A stretch of DNA of 7,717 nucleotides, taken from Bacteroidia bacterium. Its GTDB lineage: Bacteria > Bacteroidota > Bacteroidia > NS11-12g > UBA955. How positions within the stretch are numbered: position 1 is the first letter of the stretch; each line of letters begins with the position of its first letter. The notes beneath the pieces are model-generated. The model did not search any database, was not told the origin of the DNA, and saw only the letters and a list, made by a program, of their open reading frames with translations. This document shows, piece after piece, positions 1-5,699 of the stretch. The stretch covers positions 1 to 7,717 of the forward strand of contig JALOAG010000035.1 in NCBI GenBank assembly GCA_023228875.1. Direction: 5' to 3'. Position numbers and translations under genes: made by a program.

Positions 1-239
1 GTAGCCGAAACTTCAAAAAAGCATTCCAAAAAAGAATCCATCCCCATAGGAAATACATAGACGTTCAAAAGATCCTCCGTCAGAGTTTCTATCCAAGCTG
101 CCTCATTTGCCAAATAGGAAACAATCATGCGTTCTTTGCTTTTATCAGTGACAACCAACTCTTCCAAGAGTTTGGTATAGTTGTCTTTTGGGAGCCGTTC
201 TTTGGCGACTTCCAATAATCTTTCAATGGTTGATTTCAT
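1..239 (-). CDS. Hypothetical protein, C-terminus cut by the window edge
   Basis: An open frame runs from an ATG at 239-237 to the window edge without a stop, giving 79 residues that begin MKSTIERLLEVAKERLPKDN. The start is chosen because it carries the CTATG context shared by nearly all genes here. The visible part is mainly charged amphipathic helix (residues 1-55) followed by a more hydrophobic, aromatic stretch. There is no signal peptide and no motif I recognise. It is the last visible gene of the run of minus-strand genes and starts 10 bases after the stop of the preceding gene, so it is probably co-transcribed. Function unknown. Confidence 0.75.
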   Translation of the reverse strand, partial: MKSTIERLLEVAKERLPKDNYTKLLEELVVTDKSKERMIVSYLANEAAWIETLTEDLLNVYVFPMGMDSFLECFFEVSA

Positions 240-249
240 AGTTTTGCGT

Positions 250-519
250 TTAATGTACGATAATATAATCGCCCTGTCTTCCACCTCTGGGGGCATCGTT
301 CCCATACACATAGTTGGTAAAGCCCAAACGGGCAAACAATGCTTTCACATCATGTAACCAACTAATTGTTGTGCTGTACTTTCCGGAATATGCACGTTTC
401 CCACAACGAACTTTTGTTCCGGGATTTTTCAATGCTTGAATGGCACTGTAGTATTCTCTTTTCCTTTTGTCGGAGAAGGACTTTCCTTCCAACAAATGCA
501 ATGCTTCTTCTTTATTCAT
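250..519 (-). CDS. Small basic hypothetical protein (89 aa)
   Basis: This complete frame encodes 89 residues and starts in an AGCTATG context, with TAA at 252-250. The protein is rich in Lys, Arg, Tyr and Gly; the middle (residues 35-50) is strongly basic, with KVRCGKRAYSGKYS, followed by a predicted helix (WLHDVKALFARLGF). A basic, soluble protein of this size could bind nucleic acid, but no known fold is evident and this is only inference. Just four bases separate it from the stop of the preceding gene, so it should be translated from the same message. Not recognised. Confidence 0.8.
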   Translation of the reverse strand: MNKEEALHLLEGKSFSDKRKREYYSAIQALKNPGTKVRCGKRAYSGKYSTTISWLHDVKALFARLGFTNYVYGNDAPRGGRQGDYIIVH

Positions 520-523
520 AGCT

Positions 524-805
524 TTATGCGTTTAAGTCTTCAATGTATTGGTCAATGGCTTGCTTCATCAAATCATAGCCATAGGTGATCAAGACTTTCT
601 CTTTCTTTCTGGAGAGAACATATCCTTGCGGGATAATTTTTGCATCCTGCAAAATAGGATATACAATTTGTCTTCGAATTGCCATCTTTTGTTCCTTGTC
701 AGGGAATGGCTTCGTGGCCTGTACCAGCGTTTTTCCAAGCTGGTATAAATCTGTTTTCCGCAATAGGCGGGTATACAAGACTTCTTGTCTTTCTTCTTTT
801 GTCAT
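524..805 (-). CDS. Small hypothetical protein (93 aa)
   Basis: This complete 93-residue frame starts at 805 in a GGACTATG context and ends with TAA. It is Lys, Arg, Glu and Gln rich, with two helical stretches (residues 1-30 and 75-93) around a central section containing IVYPILQDAKIIPQGYVLS. No cysteine pairs, membrane segment or signal peptide are seen. It lies 12 bases after the stop of the Imm-5-like gene and four bases before the next start. Plus-strand frames over the same bases have no start context and are treated as shadows. Function unknown. Confidence 0.8.
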   Translation of the reverse strand: MTKEERQEVLYTRLLRKTDLYQLGKTLVQATKPFPDKEQKMAIRRQIVYPILQDAKIIPQGYVLSRKKEKVLITYGYDLMKQAIDQYIEDLNA

Positions 806-817
806 AGTCCAAAGTTA

Positions 818-1540
818 TTAAATTTTTAAAACACCGTCCAGGTTAATGTTGTATCCTTCCGGATCAATAATGCCAACAGTTTGCTCTTCTTCATCATAGC
901 AAAATTGAATAGGCAGCCAGTCAGTTATTTTTCCGTTGTCCCGAATACGAGCAGCTTCCCCATCATTGGAGATTTGAATTTCATACCCACACGCATTGGA
1001 AATAGTATAAGTGCCGTGGCAAACAAAATCAATTGCTCGAATTGCATTCATTACTTCCTCGGTTAGTAATTCCCTTGCAATGTTTGCTGTCTTCTTCTCG
1101 GTGCTTATATCACCCGCCTTACCAGCCCAAGCAGCAGCCCTTTCCGGATTCCCCTCAACAGCCCAAGTAGCAGCCCAAGCAGCATTCCTTTCAGCATTCC
1201 TTTCAGCAGTAGCATCGTAAGAAGCAGCACGAGCCTCCCTTGCGGCCTTCAGCGGTGCATCCGTGGCTTTGCCACGGCCCCACAAGAAGGCAATACGCAC
1301 AGCATTTCTGCTTCTTGAGTCTTCCATATATTCTACTACTGTGTGTGCGCATAGCGCACCGCACATCACTAACTTGCGTTTATTGATTCGCAATTCTTGG
1401 GCAAGCCAAAGTAGCCACTCCCCTCTCTCACAGGCGTTCCACGCCTCTTCGAGAGATTGGATATTATTTTCCGCAATCCAATCCATGCTTTCTTGGCAGG
1501 CTTCGTTGGTTTCCAACCAAAATAAATGTTCTTTTTTCAT
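818..1540 (-). CDS. Alanine-rich protein resembling Imm-5-like putative immunity proteins
   Basis: This complete 240-residue protein is the only one here that resembles a family I can name. Residues about 30-150 show the pattern I associate with Imm-5-like putative immunity proteins: an acidic CERGEWLLWL segment (37-46), a DSRSRNAVR segment (74-82), then a run of alanine-rich helices with regularly spaced Arg, Trp and Glu (about 97-140). The run includes a direct AERN-AERN repeat at 112-119, visible in DNA as a 12-base tandem duplication near 1181-1206. Residues about 180-240 form a separate acidic tail ending IIDPEGYNINLDGVLKI. The ATG overlaps the stop of the gene at 1537-1926 as ATGA, so translation is probably coupled. 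Such domains occur in bacteria and phages, but the family match is from memory and the role here is unknown. Confidence 0.85.
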   Translation of the reverse strand: MKKEHLFWLETNEACQESMDWIAENNIQSLEEAWNACERGEWLLWLAQELRINKRKLVMCGALCAHTVVEYMEDSRSRNAVRIAFLWGRGKATDAPLKAAREARAASYDATAERNAERNAAWAATWAVEGNPERAAAWAGKAGDISTEKKTANIARELLTEEVMNAIRAIDFVCHGTYTISNACGYEIQISNDGEAARIRDNGKITDWLPIQFCYDEEEQTVGIIDPEGYNINLDGVLKI

Positions 1541-1926
1541 AGTTCAAATTTTTTGAGATATGTTTTTGTTCGCTTTACCAAAACATCAATGGAAACCCTG
1601 CGTCCATCTTTGTCTGTATAGGGCTTCATTGCTTTTATTATTTGTCGAACATTATATGGTTCCCCTTGCTCGGTCAAATTAAAGGAACTGCCCTTTTCAT
1701 TGCTAGGAACAATGCTTATATTTATTATCCAGCGATAGGGGACTTCCTCCCACAGAACAGTACATTGCGTACTGTGCGTTTCGTCAATTACTTTAATAAA
1801 AGTAATCATTTCTTCATCGGGGATATAAACATCATATCCTGAATTAGTTAGGATCTTTGCTTTTGACATCAGTTCCTCATGAACTGCTTGTATTCTTTCC
1901 TTATACGCATCAAAATAGTCTTTCAT
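1537..1926 (-). CDS. Hypothetical protein (129 aa) behind hammerhead ribozyme A
   Basis: This complete 129-residue protein starts at 1926 in an AAAAAGCTATG context. The N-terminal 30 residues form a charged helix; residues about 33-80 look like alternating strands (DVYIPDEEMITFIKVID, then WIINISIVPS), and the C-terminus ends in a basic helix (VLVKRTKTYLKKFEL). The alpha-beta look suggests a small soluble domain, but I recognise no family. It overlaps the next gene by ATGA. The predicted cut of ribozyme A falls 26 bases before its start codon, so its mRNA would begin with a short A-rich leader carrying a 5' hydroxyl. Confidence 0.82.
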   Translation of the reverse strand: MKDYFDAYKERIQAVHEELMSKAKILTNSGYDVYIPDEEMITFIKVIDETHSTQCTVLWEEVPYRWIINISIVPSNEKGSSFNLTEQGEPYNVRQIIKAMKPYTDKDGRRVSIDVLVKRTKTYLKKFEL

Positions 1927-1946
1927 AGCTTTTTGTTTTAAATTGT

Positions 1947-2007
1947 GACAAAGACCGAATCCTGCAAATGGATTCGGTTTCGGCTACTCAAGCCTCATCA
2001 GTTTGCC
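1947..2007 (-). ncRNA. Type I hammerhead self-cleaving ribozyme, copy A
   Basis: On the minus strand the order is: stem I 5' strand GGCAAA (2007-2002), core CUGAUGA (2001-1995), stem II GGCU (1994-1991) with loop UGAGU and AGCC (1985-1982), GAAA (1981-1978), stem III CCGAAUCC (1977-1970) with a 7-base loop and GGAUUCGG (1962-1955), the rest of the GUC triplet, and stem I 3' strand UUUGUC (1952-1947). All conserved hammerhead core bases are present. Stem I is the open stem, which makes it type I. Cleavage is expected after the C at 1953. It lies 31 bases past the stop of the Cys-rich gene and ahead of the gene at 1926. The stem III hairpin lacks a following U tract, so it is not a simple terminator. 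Confidence 0.93.
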
Positions 2008-2024
2008 TGGTCATTCGTTGCGAA
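1998..2024 (-). pseudogene. Duplicated 3' end of the gene at 3338-4246
   Basis: These 27 bases match the last nine codons (including TGA) of the gene at 3338-4246 at 25 of 27 positions. Read in that frame they give FATNDQAN and stop, against FAMNDQAN and stop in the intact gene; one difference is silent and one changes Met to Thr. Upstream of this point the similarity ends and the unrelated gene at 2039-3061 takes over. It is best explained as the tail of a gene copied together with the adjoining ribozyme, after which the rest of the copy was lost or replaced. Confidence 0.7.
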
Positions 2025-2038
2025 TGTGTTTTTAAATA

Positions 2039-3061
2039 TTAGTCAACCCAAAAAGTTCCACAATCCATACACTTATTGCCACAAGGGAAATTGTTAATAT
2101 AGGTAACATTACGGTGCCTATTTATATCCATATCCCCAGCAGAGCATTTACCAGATTTAAACACCTCATTGTATTTTTGCTCTACACCTTTGTGAGCAAT
2201 AATGGGACTAACCTTCACTTCACATTCCTTTTGGCAAGGCTCGGAAGATAAATTGACAATTGTATTATCACACCAATTTGAACACATTCCACAAACTGCG
2301 AATGAATAATTGTACTTTATAGTCTCATCAATTATCAGGTTCTCCCGCTTAAACGGTAAAGAAAATGAATGGCCTTTCAGGCTGGTATCATCACCAGAAC
2401 CTCCTCCAACGTCTATGATAGCTATTGATGCGTCCTTAAATCCAATCTGTGTAAAATCATTTTCAATTGATTCAGGGATATAATCTTCTACATCATCGTA
2501 GAAATATACAACCAGTTGCCCACCATACGATGCTTGACGTATCATCATATCAATTCTATCATCGTATTCAGATGATTTTATTCCTAAAATATGCTTGATA
2601 ATCATACGCTCTTTTCGGATACGGGCATCACTCCAACTCCACGAATCACTCTCTACCTCATAACCTGTATCATAAAACATTACCTGTTTTGAGGTATTTG
2701 ATAAAAGATCTTTTACCGGAGTAGACTTATCATTCTCGTAAATGTGTGATTCGATATTATCTTTGAATTTCTCCATAAGATAATCAACTTCTGAGGGACG
2801 TAAGTCATATTCATTTTGTAGCTTATCATTAAGCTCAGATTTTACATCACATACAGATTCCCACTCTCCCCAATCTTCTACAGAATCATAAATAGGATTT
2901 AAAGTCCCAGCTTCTATGCAATCCTGGAGTAAACCAACATTTTCATCCAAGTTGTCATTGTAATCAATATAGATGAGGTTGTAAGAATCATCCATGTGTT
3001 TCTTAATATCCTCGAATGTAATTTCATCCAACTTAAACGGACTCTCAATTAGATTTTTCAT
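2039..3061 (-). CDS. Hypothetical protein with Cys-rich, probably metal-binding C-terminus (340 aa)
   Basis: This complete 340-residue protein starts at 3061 in an AAGCTATG context, overlapping the stop of the preceding gene as ATGA. The N-terminal two thirds are acidic, Asp, Ser and Tyr rich and mixed alpha-beta, with a hydrophobic strand GGQLVVYF near 180-187 and a glycine-rich turn DVGGGSGDD near 217-225. The last 84 residues hold nine cysteines (257, 260, 264, 276, 280, 306, 327, 331, 334), including CGMC, NKCMDC and PCQKEC spacings, which suggests structural zinc or an iron-sulfur site. No catalytic motif is recognised. It and its small partner sit between ribozyme B and ribozyme A, and the bases just past its stop contain the tail of another gene, so the pair may be an inserted cassette. 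Function unknown. Confidence 0.85.
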   Translation of the reverse strand: MKNLIESPFKLDEITFEDIKKHMDDSYNLIYIDYNDNLDENVGLLQDCIEAGTLNPIYDSVEDWGEWESVCDVKSELNDKLQNEYDLRPSEVDYLMEKFKDNIESHIYENDKSTPVKDLLSNTSKQVMFYDTGYEVESDSWSWSDARIRKERMIIKHILGIKSSEYDDRIDMMIRQASYGGQLVVYFYDDVEDYIPESIENDFTQIGFKDASIAIIDVGGGSGDDTSLKGHSFSLPFKRENLIIDETIKYNYSFAVCGMCSNWCDNTIVNLSSEPCQKECEVKVSPIIAHKGVEQKYNEVFKSGKCSAGDMDINRHRNVTYINNFPCGNKCMDCGTFWVD

Positions 3062-3267
3062 AGCTTATAATTTAAGATTTCTTTTGTAAGTGTGGTTACC
3101 CCGCATTTAGATATTGGCAGGTCATTTCCAGTCAAGAATTTCATATATTCCTGACGCATTTTTTTTCTATGCGGGCCACTAAGCAGCATTGTGATCTGCA
3201 TATCACATTGCAAAGGACTTTCCTCATACATAGCCAGCAGTTGCTCTGTTAATTTTTTCCAATCCAT
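3058..3267 (-). CDS. Small hypothetical protein (69 aa) behind hammerhead ribozyme B
   Basis: This complete 69-residue frame starts at 3267 in an AAAAAGCTATG context; its TGA overlaps the start of the Cys-rich gene as ATGA, so the two are probably coupled and co-inherited. The sequence is helical and charged (DWKKLTEQLLAMYEE, then RKKMRQEYMKFL) with two isolated cysteines and no CxxC pair. The predicted ribozyme B cut is 25 bases before its start codon. I do not recognise a family. The fixed pairing with the larger downstream gene suggests that the two work together, but this is inference from position only. Confidence 0.78.
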   Translation of the reverse strand: MDWKKLTEQLLAMYEESPLQCDMQITMLLSGPHRKKMRQEYMKFLTGNDLPISKCGVTTLTKEILNYKL

Positions 3268-3286
3268 AGCTTTTTATTTTTATTTT

Positions 3287-3347
3287 GACAAAGACTGGAT
3301 CCATTTGCAGGATCCAGTTTCGGCTATTCAAGCCTCATCAGTTTGCC
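3287..3347 (-). ncRNA. Type I hammerhead self-cleaving ribozyme, copy B
   Basis: The minus strand shows stem I GGCAAA (3347-3342) pairing with UUUGUC (3292-3287), core CUGAUGA (3341-3335), stem II GGCU with loop UGAAU and AGCC (3334-3322), GAAA (3321-3318), and stem III CUGGAUCC pairing with GGAUCCAG (3317-3295) around a 7-base loop, then the GUC cleavage triplet ending at 3293. Compared with copy A, stem III differs at two base pairs with both sides changed, so pairing is kept. The stop codon of the upstream gene (3340-3338) is the UGA inside CUGAUGA, so ribosomes finishing that gene would cover the ribozyme core. Confidence 0.93.
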
Positions 3348-4246
3348 TGGTCATTCATTGCAAATCCCATCCCCATTTTGATGGCAGCGGTTGTCATTGC
3401 AAAAAATAATGCCCCAGTATCATCCATATCCAATTTTTCAAGAGCATACCGGACATTATTAAATGGTACCCAAATCCGTTCTTCTCTGGGCAACTCTACC
3501 ATTTTTTCAAATACTTGGGCAAATACTTCCTTGACAAAATTGTGCCCAATAATGCCTTTTATTGTTTCGGCAAATTGACAAATCTGTTCTTTGTTTTCTT
3601 GGATAAGGACAAACATAATATCAGCTAATTCCTTTTGCTGTTTGTCTTGCCCTTTTATTTGATCAACAAAACAAGTTTCAATTTTTGCAAACAGCCCAAA
3701 TAGTTCCTTGTCAAGCTTCGCTTGTACAGGACAAAAGGCCAATCGATTTGAGAATTCATGTTCTTTCGAAACAAAAGATAAATCCATTTGTTTTGCGAAT
3801 ACTGTCAACGCTACAATGTGGCGCAACATATCAATTTTCGCACGGACTTGGATATGATCCAAACCAGGTAGCCTCTCCCCTGATCCGATACCCAAAAAAA
3901 ACTTAGCTTTTGCGTACGCATCGGCAAATAAATCTGTTGCGCCCAACATCCTTTCTGTTGGGTTTATCCATTTTGCCAGAATTTTGGAAGTGGCATCGAA
4001 AAAATACGGGCGCATAGGCCCATCCTGATCCAAAAGCGGAGTAGTCCGCACAACGTACATTATTTTTTCATTATCTGGTAAACTGCTGCGCAACAACTCC
4101 ATAATTTCTACAATTTCCTCTTCAGTAGGATCTTCATTCTTCAGCATTACTGCTGCAATTTGTTCGTTGGTGTCCTTTGCGATGGTAAGGACATCGATTG
4201 CACCAAACTCTGCTGCCAATTTTTCCAATTCAATTTGCTTGTTCAT
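3338..4246 (-). CDS. Hypothetical helical protein (302 aa)
   Basis: This complete 302-residue protein starts at 4246 in a GAAGCTATG context and is the first gene after the regulatory spacer at 4247-4579. It is almost wholly predicted helix, with many Lys, Glu, Ala and Phe, no signal peptide and no membrane segment long enough to be convincing. Notable pieces are a run of acidic residues near 38-48 (EDPTEEEIVEI), a hydrophobic helix around 140-155 (LRHIVALTVFAKQM) and a hydrophobic, Met-rich tail ending KMGMGFAMNDQAN. Its TGA stop lies inside the conserved core of ribozyme B. I cannot assign a family; a structural or scaffold-like role is possible from the helical content, but nothing proves it. 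Confidence 0.85.
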   Translation of the reverse strand: MNKQIELEKLAAEFGAIDVLTIAKDTNEQIAAVMLKNEDPTEEEIVEIMELLRSSLPDNEKIMYVVRTTPLLDQDGPMRPYFFDATSKILAKWINPTERMLGATDLFADAYAKAKFFLGIGSGERLPGLDHIQVRAKIDMLRHIVALTVFAKQMDLSFVSKEHEFSNRLAFCPVQAKLDKELFGLFAKIETCFVDQIKGQDKQQKELADIMFVLIQENKEQICQFAETIKGIIGHNFVKEVFAQVFEKMVELPREERIWVPFNNVRYALEKLDMDDTGALFFAMTTAAIKMGMGFAMNDQAN

Positions 4247-4288
4247 AGCTTCAAAATTAAAATTTAAAAATTAAATTAAATAACTCTC

Positions 4289-4321
4289 TAAATATAGGGC
4301 TGTCCCTTGCAAGAAAACAAA
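4289..4321 (-). promoter_or_regulatory. Candidate Bacteroidota-type promoter
   Basis: On the minus strand, TTTG (4321-4318) is followed after 21 bases by TATATTTA (4296-4289). This resembles the known Bacteroidota pattern of TTTG near -33 and TAnnTTTG near -7. Transcription would begin about 35-40 bases before the ATG at 4246, after an AT-rich leader. The match is imperfect at the last base. Confidence 0.45.
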
Positions 4322-4382
4322 TATTTATTGATGTTTTTTGCTGTTCAACCCAATAAAATTAACGTGAATGCAATTTGTTGTG

Positions 4383-4451
4383 TTATCTCCCAGTTATCTC
4401 GGAGTTATCTCGGAGTTTATAGGTGCACATTATCTCGGAGTTATCTCGGAG
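4383..4451. repeat. Array of 11-bp direct repeats (TTATCTCGGAG), 3 + 2 units
   Basis: Five 11-bp units occur: TTATCTCCCAG (4383-4393), TTATCTCGGAG (4394-4404 and 4405-4415), a 14-bp spacer, then TTATCTCGGAG again at 4430-4440 and 4441-4451. Each unit has CTC and GAG arms around a central G, apart from the variant first unit. The 11-bp period puts the units about one helical turn apart, as in protein-binding arrays. The same array, with the same variant unit at the same end, recurs at 6630-6673, so both probably bind one regulator. Confidence 0.85.
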
Positions 4452-4489
4452 TTTATGCACAAACCCCCACCCAGGCGCAAGCCCATATC

Positions 4490-4560
4490 TACTTTCCGTT
4501 GAAAGTATCAATGTACTGCGTTCAAGTACAATTCTATTATCTAGAAACCGGATCCGGTTT
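4490..4560. other. Cluster of three hairpins or palindromes in the intergenic spacer
   Basis: Three inverted repeats follow one another: TACTTTC/GAAAGTA with a 4-base loop (4490-4507), TGTACT/AGTACA with a 7-base loop (4512-4530), and the perfect 16-bp palindrome AAACCGGATCCGGTTT (4545-4560). They lie 20-90 bases past the stop at 4580 on the transcribed strand. The palindrome could serve as a terminator on the minus strand, but its U tract is short (UUU then C). A structured RNA or protein-binding sites are alternatives. Confidence 0.5.
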
Positions 4561-4579
4561 TAGTTCCAAATCAAATGAT

Positions 4580-4906
4580 TTAATCGAGCAGTTGCCCATC
4601 CCAATATCCAAAATCACTACCATTGCCTGGGTGACTTCCAAAATAATATCCGTCTGGTGCATACTTTGCCATTATATCCATCAACCTCTCATTTAAGAAA
4701 TCAAGAACCGCTTCCGATTCCCATCTAGGATCATCTTCTACGCCCATTACCTCAACCACTTCGGGGTAGTTAAACCAAAAGGAACGGTACTCTGGCGTAT
4801 CCTTTATTACATGTAAAAAGGCAGGGATCAAATCTTGCGGTCTGAGTGTACTACTGATCACAGACTGATCCTTTTCTGCATAAATTTCAAATCCATTTAC
4901 TTTCAT
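4580..4906 (-). CDS. Hypothetical protein with YYFGSHPGNGSDFGYW motif (108 aa)
   Basis: I place the start at 4906, where ATG follows the AAAAAGCT context common to this region; an in-frame ATG four codons upstream (4918) lacks it. The resulting protein has 108 residues: an N-terminal strand region, helices around 23-36 and 64-81, and a C-terminal glycine-aromatic segment at 87-102 containing YYFGSHPGNGSDFGYW. I have the impression that this tail recurs in small phage and bacterial hypothetical proteins, but I cannot name the family. It is the last gene before the hairpin and repeat spacer and lies 12 bases after the previous stop. Acidic and soluble; function unknown. Confidence 0.82.
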   Translation of the reverse strand: MKVNGFEIYAEKDQSVISSTLRPQDLIPAFLHVIKDTPEYRSFWFNYPEVVEVMGVEDDPRWESEAVLDFLNERLMDIMAKYAPDGYYFGSHPGNGSDFGYWDGQLLD

Positions 4907-4918
4907 AGCTTTTTGCAT

Positions 4919-5146
4919 TTATACAATTACAACATTATAATTATTTTTTACATACTTCTTTATCTGTTCAAACTGGTTTGGATCAGCAAAAAATACAAAT
5001 TTGCTATAATAGGATCCGTTCCCGTATCCGCAAAACTTGACACCCTGACACCACCTTTCAAATCTGGACAATATATCATCATGTATTGTCTTTAGCTTTG
5101 CAAAGTTACTTTCGTAAACTTCATACATTTTATATCCTTTTTTCAT
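4919..5146 (-). CDS. Small Tyr- and Lys-rich hypothetical protein (75 aa)
   Basis: This complete 75-residue frame starts at 5146 with the context AAAGCCATG, one base off the usual AAAGCTATG and preceded by GGGG, the nearest thing to a ribosome-binding purine run in the window. A second in-frame ATG at residue 7 is possible but lacks the context. The protein has ten Tyr or Phe residues in a helix, Gly-rich turn, strand and helix arrangement: a short helix (NFAKLKTIHDDILSRFERW), GYGNGSYYSKFVFFA, then a Lys-rich end. No family recognised. It starts 30 bases after the stop of the 57-residue gene. Confidence 0.75.
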   Translation of the reverse strand: MKKGYKMYEVYESNFAKLKTIHDDILSRFERWCQGVKFCGYGNGSYYSKFVFFADPNQFEQIKKYVKNNYNVVIV

Positions 5147-5176
5147 GGCTTTCCCCTTTTTTATCTTTATGCTGTT

Positions 5177-5350
5177 TTAGTTTAGCCAAACATATGATCT
5201 TATTCCATACCCTTTCTTAATCAAAGGGGCATCAAATATAAATTGCGGAGCATACAAGATTGTACCGCTGTTCCAATCTGTGTTTTTTACAGGTTTGCTC
5301 TTCTCAAACTCTGCGGGCCATAAGACCATCAAATTCCTTTTCGTTTTCAT
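5177..5350 (-). CDS. Very small hypothetical protein (57 aa)
   Basis: A short complete frame begins at 5350 in the TAAGCTATG context and ends with TAA at 5179-5177. It encodes 57 residues starting MKTKRNLMVLWPAEFEKSK and ending GIRSYVWLN. It fills what would otherwise be a 200-base gap in a tightly packed gene run, starts three bases after the stop of the zinc-ribbon gene, and has the same start context as its neighbours, which together support it as real. Mixed strand content with several aromatic residues; no signal peptide or known motif. Function unknown. Confidence 0.7.
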   Translation of the reverse strand: MKTKRNLMVLWPAEFEKSKPVKNTDWNSGTILYAPQFIFDAPLIKKGYGIRSYVWLN

Positions 5351-5353
5351 AGC

Positions 5354-5620
5354 TTATTTCTTTTCCTTGTTAAATGGCCCTTTGCCACATTGAAAACAAA
5401 CATTATTAAATAACTGTGCATCACATAAAATGTTTCCGCACCATTGACAAATCAATTGCCGTTTGGCAAGTTCTTCATGGGTGGCTTCAAAGTCAGCGGC
5501 AAATGCTTGTTCTATCATTGGCCCACAATCACCACTTCCATCCATTATATAAGCTTGTCTTTTTTGCTCTTTGAGCCAATCCAATTTTTGGATCAGTTCT
5601 TTATCAGTTAACTTTTCCAT
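5354..5620 (-). CDS. Small zinc-ribbon protein (88 aa) behind hammerhead ribozyme C
   Basis: This complete 88-residue protein starts at 5620 in an AAAAAGCTATG context. The N-terminal 55 residues are charged helices; the C-terminus has two CxxC knuckles, CQWC (58-61) and CFQC (75-78), spaced as in a zinc ribbon, with one more cysteine at 66, and a basic tail. Such small ribbons commonly mediate nucleic-acid or protein contacts, but the specific role is not visible. The ribozyme C cut is predicted 25 bases before its start, so it would head a separate mRNA continuing into the genes at 5350, 5146 and 4906. Confidence 0.83.
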   Translation of the reverse strand: MEKLTDKELIQKLDWLKEQKRQAYIMDGSGDCGPMIEQAFAADFEATHEELAKRQLICQWCGNILCDAQLFNNVCFQCGKGPFNKEKK

Positions 5621-5639
5621 AGCTTTTTGTTTTTAGTTT

Positions 5640-5699
5640 GACAAAGACCGGATGCTTTTCCTCATCCGGTTTCGGATATTCAATCCTCATCAGTTTGCC
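5640..5699 (-). ncRNA. Type I hammerhead self-cleaving ribozyme, copy C
   Basis: The minus strand shows stem I GGCAAA (5699-5694) pairing with UUUGUC (5645-5640), core CUGAUGA (5693-5687), stem II GGAU with loop UGAAU and AUCC (5686-5674), GAAA (5673-5670), and stem III CCGGAUG pairing with CAUCCGG (5669-5648) around an 8-base loop, then the GUC triplet ending at 5646. Stem II differs from copies A and B at one base pair with both sides changed (C-G there, A-U here), and stem III also differs with pairing kept. The ribozyme abuts the TAA of the upstream gene (5702-5700). Confidence 0.93.

Noticed and set aside
1..11. The plus strand begins GTAGCCGAAAC, identical to part of hammerhead copy A
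   Set aside because: The following bases cannot form stem III or a UH cleavage site, the strand is opposite to the other copies, and the segment lies inside a coding frame. Only sequence before the window could show a core, so it is treated as chance.
1011..1220. Plus-strand open frames opposite the Imm-5-like gene
   Set aside because: The alanine-rich codons on the minus strand keep stops rare on the other strand; these frames have no start signals.
1955..1977. Stem III hairpins of the three elements as Rho-independent terminators
   Set aside because: They are followed by GUCUUUGUC and not a U tract, and the full hammerhead core explains the conserved flanks better.
4383..4451. The 11-bp repeats as a CRISPR array
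   Set aside because: Units are 11 bp, directly adjacent with one 14-bp gap, and there are no unique spacers or cas genes.
4545..4560. Palindrome AAACCGGATCCGGTTT as the remnant of a fourth hammerhead
   Set aside because: It resembles GAAA plus stem III of copy C, but no CUGAUGA core, stem II or stem I lies nearby on either strand.
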